This document shows, piece after piece, positions 1-9,959 of a DNA stretch of 64,000 nucleotides (positions are counted from its first letter, which is position 1; each line of letters starts with the position of its first letter). The notes below the pieces were generated by a model. It ran no database searches and was not told the origin of the DNA. It saw only the letters and a program-made list of their open reading frames with translations. The DNA is from Symbiodinium kawagutii (lineage: Eukaryota; Sar; Dinophyceae; Suessiales; Symbiodiniaceae). The DNA lies in assembly GCA_009767595.1 (NCBI GenBank), contig VSDK01013940.1:1-64000 (forward strand), given 5' to 3'. The position numbers and the translations under genes were made by a program.

Positions 1-41
1 CCTAAACCCTAAACCCTAAACCCTAAACCCTAAACCCTAAA
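1..41. repeat. Telomeric repeat stub (CCCTAAA)n
   Basis: Five full CCCTAAA heptamers follow one partial copy and then stop abruptly. TTTAGGG-type telomeres are known from plants and dinoflagellates. The C-rich strand reads 5' to 3' inward from base 1, which is the orientation expected at the left end of a chromosome, so the scaffold probably starts in or beside a real telomere. Only 41 bases are present, so most of the telomere was not assembled or this is a short internal stub. Confidence 0.85.
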
Positions 42-120
42 CAAGTACATCATATGTATATTTACCTCTTAATGGCAATTTCAGGGCCTATTCCTAACTA
101 GCCGTAAAGGTCCTGACCCC

Positions 121-195
121 GGGTTTAGGGTCAAATCCCTGCATTTTTCAAGGGTTTAGGGTCAAATCCCTGCATTTTTCAAGGGTTTAGGGTCT
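121..195. repeat. 31-bp tandem repeat containing TTTAGGG
   Basis: Two full 31-bp units (121-151 and 152-182) and a partial third each begin GGGTTTAGGGTC. The heptamer is in the opposite orientation to the terminal stub. It looks like a telomere-associated repeat built from one telomeric heptamer and a unique 20-odd base spacer. Confidence 0.75.
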
Positions 196-250
196 GGAAG
201 GCTTTAATCCCTTGTGTTCTGCTTCTTGTTCTTGACTTTTCTGCTTTTCT

Positions 251-297
251 TGTTTCTTTCTTTCTGTCTTTCTTTCTTTCTTTCTTTCTTTCTGTCA
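251..297. repeat. (TTTC)n microsatellite
   Basis: A run of TTTC units with occasional TG interruptions. No gene is seen between 196 and 736. Confidence 0.8.
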
Positions 298-326
298 TTT
301 CCTTTTTGCAAGCTTTTCAAAAATCT

Positions 327-568
327 CAAAATCAAAGGTGGATTTCTGCTATTAAACTTTTCTTTCAGGACTATAGGGTTTTGAGCATTTTCCTCTCAAT
401 CCTGCCTGGGGGGGTTTTGGAGGCTTCCTTTCTTTGCTTCTGTTCTTCTTTTTCCTGGGCGCTTCGAAATTTGAAACTCAAAGGTAGATTTCTGCTATTA
501 AACTTTTCTTTCAGGACTGTAGGGTTTTGACCGCTTTCCTTTCAATCCTGCCCGGGGAGGCTTTGGAG
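327..568. repeat. Diverged direct duplication, 146 bp apart
   Basis: The stretches near 327-422 and 473-568 share long identical blocks such as ATTTCTGCTATTAAAC and TTTCAGGACT, with scattered substitutions. The second copy is followed by a 14-bp unit (GGCTTTGGAGGGGT) in tandem. No coding function is apparent. Confidence 0.65.
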
Positions 569-736
569 GGGTGGCTTTGGAGGGGTGGCTTTGATCCTTG
601 TACGATGGAAGACAAAGCAACAAAGGAAATATAAAAAAGTTATATATCATGTAATGAATAGGGAACCTTGGGCGGGTGGGATGTAAACATGTAACCATGC
701 ACACTACGCGGCTCTAAAGCCTACAACCCTACTGTA

Positions 737-764
737 CCCTAAACCCTAAACCCTAAACCCTAAA
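737..764. repeat. Interstitial telomeric repeat, four CCCTAAA units
   Basis: Four perfect CCCTAAA units in the same orientation as the terminal stub. They abut, without spacer, an (ATG)n microsatellite beginning at 765. Confidence 0.9.
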
Positions 765-795
765 ATGATGATGATGATGATGATGATGGATGATG

Positions 796-827
<32 letters not shown>

Positions 828-890
828 GATGATGATGCTGGTGATGATGATGGTGGTGGTGGTGGTGATGATGATGATGATGATGGTGGT
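765..890. repeat. (ATG)n / (GTG)n microsatellite
   Basis: Long GAT/ATG trinucleotide run with GTG and one CTG interruption. It creates open frames of poly-Met, poly-Asp and poly-His or poly-Ile on both strands, which are artefacts of the repeat. Confidence 0.9.
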
Positions 891-1390
891 AGTGACGGCC
901 ATGACAACAACGACAACGGCAACAATTCTAGCAACAACAAAAGGCAAGAAGACGACAAGGGCCAAAGCGAACCGATACACAAAGGCAAACGCCAGGAGAA
1001 TATATGAAGCAAAGCACAACAAACATCCAATGACAGAGAAGAGCGAGGCCACCGCAGATCAAGAGGAAGACCCCAGCGACAAAGAAGAAGGGGACAAAAC
1101 AAAATCCGCGCAGAAGACGCAGAGGACCAAGAAGACCAAGAATACAAACAAGCAACGCGCGCGACACAAACAAGATAAACAAAGTAAAGAGTAGGAACAA
1201 AAAGGCCAGGAAGACAAGGGAGATAAGGAAAGGCAAACGAAACTTAATACGAGAGGCAAAAGAGACCAAAGGAGGCAAAGGCCAGAGTAGGCAAACAAAA
1301 CCAACTAAGACAATGAGAAAAACAAAAAACACCAAGGCAAAAACAAAACGAAGAGAAAAAACAACTTCCAAAACCAAGGGTTCCCCCCAG
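891..1390 (+). other. T-depleted, A/G/C-rich strand-asymmetric tract
   Basis: About 500 bases in which the plus strand has only a handful of T per 60 bases, built from AAC, AAG, GAC and CAA steps but not in a clean repeat. Lack of T removes most stop codons, so all plus frames stay open by composition. I see no protein signature and do not call a gene. Related tracts recur at 3975-4110, 6237-6612 and 43920-44090. Confidence 0.6.
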
Positions 1391-1679
1391 AAGAATTATT
1401 TGAATTGTTCTTATCTTCATTTTCGTTTCTTTGCCAATCGTCCACAAATGAGAGATGGAGAAACGCAAAACAGCAAAATTTCATGCATGTATGTTACACA
1501 CATAATTTCACAGAATTCTGTATATACTTTTAAATATGTGAAACACATATTATGCACATGTTTGATGTCTGAATGTGTAATCGAATAGATGCTAAAATAA
1601 CCACAATTAAAATGCCCAAAGTCAAAGAATGTAATTATAGACAGACTTCTCAGCCCAATAGCACCGAAAACCCGCACTT
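1391..1679. other. AT-rich spacer, nothing recognised
   Basis: Separates the T-poor tract from the 24-bp satellite. I see no repeat unit and no convincing coding frame. Confidence 0.5.
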
Positions 1680-2545
1680 TCATGGATTCACCGGAGTTCG
1701 TGCTCATAGATTGGTGCCGGCTTACGCCCACATGTTTGTAGTGGTCCTTTCCATGATTAGTGCGGTGCTACGTCCATAGATTGGTGCGGTGTTGTGTTTA
1801 TAGATTGGTGCGGGCTTGTGTTGCCATAAATTAGCGCGATGGCACTTTCATCGATTCATCGCAGTTCATGCTCATAGATTAGTGCCGGCTTGTATCCACA
1901 TCTTTGTGCTGGTCCTGTCCATGATGAGTACTGTGCTATGTCCATTAGTGCGGTGTTAAGTTTATCGATTGGTACGGGCGTATGTTTCCACAAATTAGGT
2001 CGATAGCACTTTCATGGATTTATGGGAGTTCGTGCTCGTAGATTAGTGCCAGCTGCTGTGTAGAAACTAGCGCAGCCTCATGTTCATGGTTTGTGAGGGG
2101 TCGTGTCCATGATTAGAGCCGTGTTGCGCCTACAGTCAGTGAGGTGTTATTTCCACAGATTCTTGCGGACTGATGTCCGTAAATCTGTGCGATGAGCTTC
2201 CATAGATTTATGGTTTATGCTCATAGATTAGTGCCAGCTGCAGTCTATAAACTATATAGTGCGGGGTTATGTTCATGGTTCGTGGGGGGTCGTGTCCATG
2301 ATTAGTGCCGTGTTGCGCCCATAGATTAGCGCGGTGTCATTTCCACAGATTCGTGCAGACTGATGTCCATCAATCAGTGGGATGGGCTTCCATAGATTTA
2401 TGCAGGTTTATGCTCATAGACTAGTGCCAGCTTCTGTCCATAAACTAGTGCGGGGTCATGTTCATGGTTCGTGGGGGGTTCGTGTCTATGATTAGTGCCG
2501 TGTTGCGCCCATAGATTTGCGCGGTTTTATTTCTGAAAAAAACCT
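1680..2545. repeat. 24-bp degenerate satellite with higher-order units
   Basis: The basic unit is about 24 bp and reads roughly TCCATAGATTAGTGCGGTGT with variable ends. It is arranged in higher-order units marked by TGCTCATAGATT, which recurs at 1701, 1869, 2033, 2218 and 2411, giving periods of 168, 164, 185 and 193 bp. The first two higher-order units resemble each other along their length. This is a subtelomeric satellite; no gene is present. Confidence 0.8.
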
Positions 2546-2569
2546 ATATATTGTAAAAACTCTCAAAAA

Positions 2570-2583
2570 CCCTAAACCCTAAA
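2570..2583. repeat. Interstitial telomeric repeat, two CCCTAAA units
   Basis: Two CCCTAAA units at the boundary between the satellite block and a long GTTT/GTTC/GTTA array, again with the microsatellite starting immediately after the telomeric bases. Confidence 0.8.
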
Positions 2584-3478
2584 TGGTTTGTTAGCTCGTT
2601 AGTTTGTTAGTTAGTTCGTTTTCTCGTTTGCTCGTTTGCTCGTTTGTTCGTTTGTTCGTTTGTTAGTTTGTTCGTTTGTTTGTTTGTTCGTTTGTTCGTT
2701 TGTTCGTTTGTTAGTGTTTGTTAGTGTTTGTTTGTTTGTTTGTTTGTTTGTTTGTTTGTGTTTGTTTGTTTGTTTGTTTGTTTGTTTGTTTGTTTGTTTG
2801 TGTTTGTTTGTTTGTTTGTTTGTTTGTTTGTTTGTTTGTTTGTTTGTTTGTTTGTTTGTTTGTGTTTGTTTATTTGTTTGTGTTTGTTTGTGTTTGTTTA
2901 TTTGTTTGTGTTGGTGTTTGTGTTTGTTTGTGCGTGTTTATTTGTTTGTGTTTGTTTGTGTTTGTTTATTTGTTTGTGTTTGTGTTTGTGTTTGTTTGTG
3001 TTTCTTGGTGTTGGTGTTTGTTTGTGTTTGTGTTTTTGTGTGTTTGATTGTGTTTGTTTGCGTGTTTGTTTGTGTGTTTGTTTGTGTGTTTGTGCGTGTG
3101 TGTGTGTGTATTTGTGTGTTTTTGTTTGTGTGTGTGTTTGTGTGTTTTTGTTTGTGTGTGTGTGTGATTGTGTGTGTGTGTGTTTGTGTGTTTGTTTGTG
3201 TGTTTGTTTGTTTGTTTGCTTGCTTGCTTGCTTGTTTTCTTGTTTGCTTGTTTGCTTGCTTGCTTGTTTGCTTGTTTGCTTGTTTGCTTGTTTGCTTGTA
3301 TGCTTGTTTGCTTGTTTGCTTGTTTGCTTGTTTGCTTGTTTGCTTGTTTGCTTGTTTGCTTGCTTGGTTGCTTGTTTGCTTGTTTGCTTGTTTGCTTGTT
3401 TGCTTGCTTGTTTGTTTGTTTGTTTGTTTGTTTGTTTGTTTGTTTGTTTGTTTGTGTGTTTGTTTGATTGTTTCTGCT
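2584..3478. repeat. Long tetranucleotide array (GTTT/GTTC/GTGT/GCTT)
   Basis: About 900 bp of four-base units in homogenised blocks: GTTC/GTTA first, then GTTT, then GTGTTT and GTGT, then GCTT alternating with GTTT, then GTTT again. Because four is coprime to three, every frame is open and encodes a Cys/Leu/Val/Phe-rich artefact. Not a gene. Confidence 0.9.
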
Positions 3479-3595
3479 TTTTTGCTGTTTCTGGTTGCTT
3501 TTCTCGTTTTGGCTGCTTTTGGTTGCTTTTGGCTGCTGTTGGCCCCTTCTGGCTGCTTGTGGCTGCTTTGGGCTGCTTCTGGCTGCTTAAACCAT
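3479..3595. repeat. Degenerate TTGGCTGCTT repeat
   Basis: About ten diverged copies of a 10-12 bp unit of the form TTGGCTGCTT follow the tetranucleotide array directly and may be a derived block of it. Confidence 0.6.
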
Positions 3596-3789
3596 GGTTT
3601 CGGCATGCTTTTGTTTGAAAATCATCTTAAACCTCCAGCTTTTGAAGGTTTTGACATAAAATTGTCAAGAAACAATGGTTTGAAAATGGCTCCAAAACCT
3701 CGAGTGAGGCGTCCGCATCTTAGAGGATTCTCTCCCTGTGAGGCCTCCGAATCTTAGAGGTTTCCATTCCTAACTTCTTCCTTTTCTTC
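3596..3789. other. Spacer with a 34-bp direct repeat
   Basis: Unique-looking sequence holding two copies of a GTGAGGC-to-TCTTAGAGG segment (from about 3704 and 3738). No supported gene. Confidence 0.45.
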
Positions 3790-3960
3790 TGCTGTCTCTA
3801 GATTGGTGCCGTAATTCATGGATTACTGTGGGGCTGTGTCTATCGATTTATGCCGGGTTATGTCCATAGATTGGCGCCGGTTTATCTTCGTAGTAGTGAA
3901 AGCGTATGCGTATAGATCGGTGCAGGGCCATGTTCATGACTACTGGCGTCAAGCTTAAAT
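3790..3960. repeat. 24-bp satellite, short block
   Basis: Carries the same ATAGATTGGTGC and CATGTTCATG modules as the block at 1680-2545, in the same orientation. Confidence 0.65.
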
Positions 3961-3974
3961 CAGGGTCATGTTCA

Positions 3975-4110
3975 TAATGCATGCACGAAGAAGACCAACA
4001 AGGTCAAACAAGCAAAGAGAAGACCGGTGAGCCCGTGGAAAACAAAACCAAGCAAAAAAACGACAACAAAAGCCGATTCACTAAGAAGACCCGGGCAAAA
4101 ACGACTACAT
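3975..4110 (+). other. Short T-depleted tract
   Basis: A/C/G-rich plus strand (GAAGACCAACAAGG-like) resembling the tract at 891-1390. It sits between the 24-bp satellite and the hairpin repeat. No gene is called. Confidence 0.45.
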
Positions 4111-4134
4111 CTATATTTTTTCTCTCACCTTCCA

Positions 4135-4325
4135 AGCTTCAACTGGCCTGTCTTAGGCGCAGGATTTTTGCTTGGCCTGAATCTTCGGAACGGCATTTTT
4201 CTTGCATCTAAGTTCCACAAGCCGGCGTTAGGAGCAGCATTTTTGCCATACCCAAACCTTAGGCACGGCATTTTTCAAATGCCTAAGTTCTCCAAACCAG
4301 TCTTTGGGCACGGCATTCTTAGCTG
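4135..4325. repeat. TTAGGCA...TGCCTAA hairpin repeat, small cluster
   Basis: About three diverged copies of a 60-bp unit with GGCACGGCATTTTT. The best copy has an 8-bp perfect inverted repeat, CTTAGGCA at 4258-4265 and TGCCTAAG at 4280-4287, around a 14-base loop. The same family fills 9960-11700. Confidence 0.65.
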
Positions 4326-4334
4326 AGGTGGTGG

Positions 4335-6235
4335 CACTTCAAACGAATGTGCGGGCTTACGCTCATAGATTAGTGCGTGCTTCTGTCCACAGCTAAGTGC
4401 AGGATGATGATTGTGACTAGGTGTAGATTGATGCTTGTCGATTGGGGTACTGTTACGTCCAAAGATTAGGTGGTACTTCAAAAACATTAGTGCGGGTTTA
4501 TGTTCATAGATTAGTGCCGTGCCGGCTTATGCTTCAAAACAAAGCGGGGTCTGAAGTCCACAAATGCAGGGTCGTGTTTCTGAGTCGGTGTGGTTTGATT
4601 TGATCTGGGCAGTGTTACATCAAGGTACTTTTGTAAGTTAGTGAGGTGGTATTTCAAACAAGTATTGGGGTTTTTTGGTCATAGAGTAGTGCGGGCTTAT
4701 GCTCATGGATGAGTGCAGGCTTCTGTCCACAAGTTGGTGCAGGGTCATGTGCATGAGTAGGTCTGGATTTATGCCGGCCTTGTGATTGGGCCGTTGTATG
4801 TCGTTATTATTTATGTGCATAAATTATTGAGGTTGCACTTCAAAAAATTAGTGCGGGTTTGCGTTCATGGATTGTTGCGGGCTTCTGGCCACAGATTAGT
4901 CAAAAGTCATGCTCGTCAATTAGTGGGTGTCCTTTTCTGCGTTTGGATTGGGGCAGCGTTACGTCCAGAAATTAATGTGGTGGATCAAAAATTGGTGCGG
5001 GTTTATGTTCGTAGATTAGTGCCGGCTTATGCTCAAAGATTAGCACGGACTTCTGTCCACATGTTAGTGCAGGATAAAAAATCATGGGATATCATGAGTA
5101 GGCGTGGCTTTATGCCTATCAAATGGGGTCCGTGTTGCATCCCAACACTAGTGAGGTGGAACTTCAAAAAATAGTGCGGGCATATGCTCATGAATTGGCG
5201 GGGGCTCCTATCCAAAGATTAGTGAAGGGGGTACTTCAAAGAGCTTGTGCAGGTTTATGTTTACAAATTAGTGCAGGTATATGCTCGTAAATCAGTGCCG
5301 GCTTCTGTCCCTGAATTCGTGCTGGGTCATGTCAATGATTCATGCGGAGTCATGTCTGTCCATGATAGCGCGGTGTTACGTCCATAGATAGTGTGGTGTC
5401 AATAAAATCAGTTCAAGAATGGCACTTCCATAGATTTATGCAGGTTTATGCTCAGGCATTCTTTTTATGCTGGCTTCAGTCCATGGATAGGGCGGTGTTG
5501 TGTCCATCTTCAGCGCAGTGTTGGATCCATGGTTGAGTGCGGCGTTACCTCCATAGATTTGTGCGGGCTTATGTCCATAAATTGGTGCGATGGCACTTCC
5601 ATAGACTCATGCGGGTTTGTGCTCATAGATTAGTGCCCCCCTTCAGTCCGCAGATTAGTGCGGGGTCATGTCCATGATGTGTGCGGGCTTACGTTCATAA
5701 ATTTTGCGATTGCACTTCCATCTATTAATGCTGGCTAATTGCTCATAGCTTCTGTCCATAGACTAGGGGTCATGTACATGATAGGTGCGGTGCTACGTCC
5801 ATAGATTGGTGCGGTGTTAAGTCTATAGATTAGTGTGGGCTTCTGTCCCCATAAATTAGTTAGATGGTACTTCCATCTACTTTATACAGGCTTATGCGCA
5901 TAGATTAGTGCCGGCTTCTGTCCATGGATTAGAGCGGGGTCATGTCCCATGATTGTGCGGGGTCCTGTCCATGATTAGTGCGGCGTTACGTCCATATATT
6001 TCTTAACGCTTATGCCCATGAATGAGTGCAATGGCGCTTCCATCTACTTATGCAAGTCTATGCATAGATTAGTGTCCACGTCTGTCCATGGATTAGCGCG
6101 GGGTCATGTGCATGATTTGCGTGGGGTCATGTCCATGATTAGTGCGGTGTGACGTCCATAGATTGTGGTGTCCAAAGATTTTCGGGCGGTGTTACATGCA
6201 TGATTTGTGCGGCGTCATGTCCATAAATGATCATA
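4335..6235. repeat. 24-bp degenerate satellite, main block
   Basis: Nearly 1.9 kb of diverged copies of the same 24-bp family as 1680-2545 (ATAGATTAGTGC, GGGTCATGTCCATG, GGCTTCTGTCCA modules). Short open frames here are by-products. No gene is present. Confidence 0.8.
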
Positions 6236-6236
6236 A

Positions 6237-6612
6237 ATGAGGGCGGCCAAGGAGGCAGGATGGAGGGCAGAGCGTAAACCGACACAGGGGGGACGAAGGC
6301 AAAGGACGCAGAACAAAACGGACCATGGGGGCAGCAACAACGACAAGGACGGCGACAACAACAGCCACAGCAACAGCAGCAGCCAAAACAACCAAAGCAA
6401 CAACAACGACAGCAACAACAGCAACAACGACAACAACACCAACCAACCAACCAACCAACCAACCAACCAACGAACCAACCCAACCAACCAACCAACCAAC
6501 CAACCAACCAACCAACCAACCAACCAACCAACCAACCAACCAACCAAACACCAAACACCAAACACCAAACAACAGCAACAACAACAAAAACAAAAACAAA
6601 CAACCGCCAAAT
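6237..6612 (+). repeat. T-free tract with (AACC)n core
   Basis: The plus strand contains no T at all from 6327 to 6611, 285 bases. The first part is a non-simple mix of CAA, GAC and CAG steps; 6439-6546 is a clean (AACC)n array; the rest is ACCAAAC and CAA units. Both strands are open over this stretch only because of composition (Asn/Gln/Thr/Pro on one strand, Gly/Trp/Leu/Val on the other). Confidence 0.85.
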
Positions 6613-7030
6613 GACCCTCGTCCCTCGCTCAAGGCCGTCGCTCTTTTGCCCCGCTGCCCGCGACGAGGCCTCTCACGCGGGAACACCCCCTGGAAGGTCG
6701 AAATAGCGGAGCCGAACTCACTCGCCGTGGGTCTCGCAAATCCTCCCCAGTCGCAACAAGTGTGCCCGGCCCAGCCAAGAAAAGGGCTCAGCGCTCTACA
6801 ACTTCAGGCCTGGGAAGCACCGCTTCCTACAAAGTCCCGAAGGACAATGTCCAAAGGCGCTGTGAAGAAGAGGTGCACACGAGTGTCCCCGGATCGCTGG
6901 ACTGCACTCCCACACGGCCAACCGGACGACCCCACCCCGAGCAACCCCCACGGTTAATTCTCTGCCAACCAGTTGGGTTCACCTTCAAAAGTTCAAGCTT
7001 CAAACTACGCAACAATTTTGGGAAGACATT
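6613..7030. other. GC-richer unrecognised sequence
   Basis: GC rises compared with both sides. A plus frame stays open to 6957, and a minus frame also stays open over part of it. I see no domain, no clear splice border and no repeat unit, so no gene is called. Confidence 0.3.
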
Positions 7031-8124
7031 CGATCGAAGAGTTTGGTGCTAGACATTCGCAACTCGGCAAGAACACCATGTGACAGAAACCAGTTTGAGG
7101 AGCTGAATCTCATGCAGAGCTGTTCACAAAAGTCTTGTTTCGTGCAAACTTCCCAAAATTGTCTCCAAATTCAACGCCAGCAAGCTTGATGCCAACAATT
7201 AGATGAACTTGGTACATAGTAGAAACTGCAATCCCCGTGCGCCGCGCCATCTGCAAGCTTTAAGCGAAACATTACGGATCCTGTCTCTCAGTGCCTGTGT
7301 GATGATTTGGATGAGCCCAGTAAAGCCGTCAAGTTCTCCTGGACCATTATTGAAAAAAACAGATTGATCTGATGGCTCTACCCTTCCCTCACACAGGTGG
7401 CTTTGGCCAATCTTATGAAACATGCTGACCCCATGCAATGCAACGCTGCTCGACAATATCGTAGAACCATGAGATCCATCTCATTCAAGTTGCCCAAAGA
7501 AATCCCATCGCTCTCAATGTTCCGAAATTGATTTCAAGAAGATGAATTCGCAAAGAAGCCATCCTTGTAACTCAACAATTGTCGCTCGCTTTAACAGGAA
7601 CATCCCATCCTACCCAATTATTGGAGCACTTTTCAAGAACTGATTGGGAGTTTCCAAAATCGAGCACGTGATTTGTTTTTCTGAATTCGAACTTCCCAGT
7701 CCTCAAATAAAATCATTCACTTCAAAAGTGCAAAGAATCTAACATGAGATCCAGGAATAGCATGGCTTCTTACTCAATGATGATGCATGTCCCATGTGAA
7801 AGGTTCCAGGCTCAATGATCTATGAGGTGTCGGAGCATTTTAAAAAGATGGATCCATTTAACCAACATCTCTCTACAAATTATACGTGAAAATCTTTCGG
7901 AACAGGTCTTGCAAAGATCTCAAAAGGGCTTCTGCCAAAGTCATATTCTGATATATTTAATCAAACACAGTCAGGAATAAAGTTGGTCTGGGTCCCAACT
8001 TTGAAAACTTGCTGACCTCATGCAAAGCAAGACTGTTGAACGATATCCTGCAGGATATCCCGCAGAATAATGCCTATGAGATCGATCTCACATAGTAGCC
8101 CAAAGAATCCGTTTTGACTCGTAC
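7031..8124. repeat. Diverged long direct repeats about 590-600 bp apart
   Basis: The segment near 7400-7505 (GCTGACCCCATGCAA and GAGATCCATCTCA) is echoed near 7990-8108 (GCTGACCTCATGCAA and GAGATCGATCTCA). The second copy contains an 18-bp perfect palindrome at 8042-8059. I see no coding region. Confidence 0.5.
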
Positions 8125-8565
8125 ATGGTGAAATCATGTTTGCGAAAAAATGTAAATCACGAGAAAAAACCCTTAGAATCTGAACATCCCGACCGTTTGC
8201 AAAGACACTCTAAATCTTTCGAGAAAACAACTCAAACATCGGCTGGCGGTTTCACGAATCCAACATGCAATTCATTTCAGAACGATTGTGTCCACTCCAC
8301 TTGGATGTGCCAGGTTGAACAGGTGGGTGACATTGGGAATCAAAGCAACCATAATCACACAATTGTGCTTGTTGCCTCCTTGGAATATAATATGAAGTGT
8401 TTGGAAGTTAAGCCAACTCTGGTAGTACAGTACACTACAATGTGGGAGGAATGTTCTATCAGTACTGATTGCAATACATCATGGGTGTGTCACATGCATT
8501 CCACTCCAAATTTGGTGGTGACCCGTCTTGAGAAACTCAATCAAATATTCCTATTCTACCTCTGA
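8125..8565 (+). CDS. Uncertain ORF, 146 codons
   Basis: An ATG-to-stop frame of 146 codons with an unremarkable, partly hydrophilic composition and no simple repeat. It has no recognised domain, signal peptide or membrane segment. It lies in repeat-rich, gene-poor DNA and on the opposite strand to nearly all other candidate exons. A frame this long is expected by chance a few times in a window of this size, so it may well be spurious. Confidence 0.18.
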   Translation: MVKSCLRKNVNHEKKPLESEHPDRLQRHSKSFEKTTQTSAGGFTNPTCNSFQNDCVHSTWMCQVEQVGDIGNQSNHNHTIVLVASLEYNMKCLEVKPTLVVQYTTMWEECSISTDCNTSWVCHMHSTPNLVVTRLEKLNQIFLFYL

Positions 8566-8668
8566 AACAGCATTCTGCACACATTGCAAGCTTGCAACGT
8601 TGTTTCAAACCAACTTAGACCAGAATCTGTTTAGGGAAATCCCTTCTCGTTGGGGAGGCCTAGGCAAG

Positions 8669-9137
8669 TTCAATTGGTAGCGTGGTGTGCATGGACTTGA
8701 TGTCGGCCAACGAAATTGATCGAATTGATTTTCACTGAATGAACAAACAGTTAAAAAAGAGAGCCCCAGTCATAGAACAGCTGTTTGGAAAGCTATCTCT
8801 GCATGCAAAATGATTTCATGGACATGGATTGGTCATCTTAAAGATTGGTTGCTTGGTGGTTGCTCTTCAAGCAAAGAAACATATGAAATGAGTTTCCATT
8901 CACTGGGGACTTCAATTGGTAGCATGGTTTGCATGGACTTGATGCGGGCCAACTCAATTGATTTTCACCGAATGAAAAATGTAAAAAGGGCGACCCAAGC
9001 GTAGAACAGCCGTTTGGGAAGCTATCTCTGCAAGCAAAATGCTTTCTCGGACCTGGATTGGCATGTTAAAGATTCGTTGGTGCTTGCTCTTCAAGCGAAG
9101 AAAACATATGATATGAGTTTCCATTCACTCCGTAAAG
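8669..9137. repeat. 242-bp tandem duplication
   Basis: Unit one starts with TTCAATTGGTAG at 8669 and unit two with the same bases at 8911. Shared blocks include GAACAGC, GGAAGCTATCTCTGCA and GAGTTTCCATTCACT, with scattered changes. No gene recognised. Confidence 0.7.
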
Positions 9138-9359
9138 TTTAAAACGCAGATATCACCACAAGCTGGTGCTCAGAGCCTCAAGCAAACCAAGGAATCAAAA
9201 TCATCTCTGGGAAACCTGTGTCGCAAAACCATCATGGAGGAAACCGCAGGAGATTTTGTCCAACAAAGCGCATCTCCAGTGCCAATGTGTCAAGCAATAC
9301 GTCTTTCAGTTTTCAAATATACTTGAAAAATAACAGAATGCTGGTGTAAACATAGATGC

Positions 9360-9760
9360 AAACGGGCATATATGAATATATGTATACATATATATACACA
9401 TACATGTGAATACAGACAAAATCTAACTACTTATATTTATATATCTCTAAAAAAAACAAAAAGACACATCTATACATATGTATATATATATATATATACA
9501 TGCAAGCTTGTGCAAGTATGTAATCGACTAAAAACTGATTGTTTACATAAACGAAAACGACCATAATATACATACATGTATCATGACATTTTAAGACATG
9601 TGTATATACGCCTATATACACATGTGATAAGTACATAGATATACATATGTAGACATGTGCCGCATGCAAATACATACACATCCGATTCGGACATTCTATA
9701 TTATCCAGTATGGACATATATACATATAAATATACATATTATATAGATATGTTCTTAGAA
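9360..9760. repeat. AT-rich TATACATA-type repeat block
   Basis: Two AT-rich stretches of ATACATATA, (TA)n and ACATGTA steps. Not coding. Confidence 0.65.
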
Positions 9761-9959
9761 TATCATATTCTTCCTTTGTGACAAAAAATTGAAAAACCAT
9801 GAAAAACCCAAATTGCAAATCACACAGCTGAACACAAGACGCGACTGCATGTCACATCACTTGGCCCGTCGCAAGAATTGTTCTCTTCGCTCCAGCTAAC
9901 ACAACATACTTTGACATCATAAAGGTACGAAAAGGCTGCCAATACACTCAAGTCCATCC

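Noticed and set aside
765-1377. Several overlapping open frames on both strands
   Set aside because: Explained by (ATG)n and T depletion; no domain or splice context.
2636-3757. Very long open frames (up to 373 codons) on both strands
   Set aside because: They are read-through of a tetranucleotide array; the peptides are pure Cys/Leu/Phe/Val or Lys/Gln/Thr/Asn runs.
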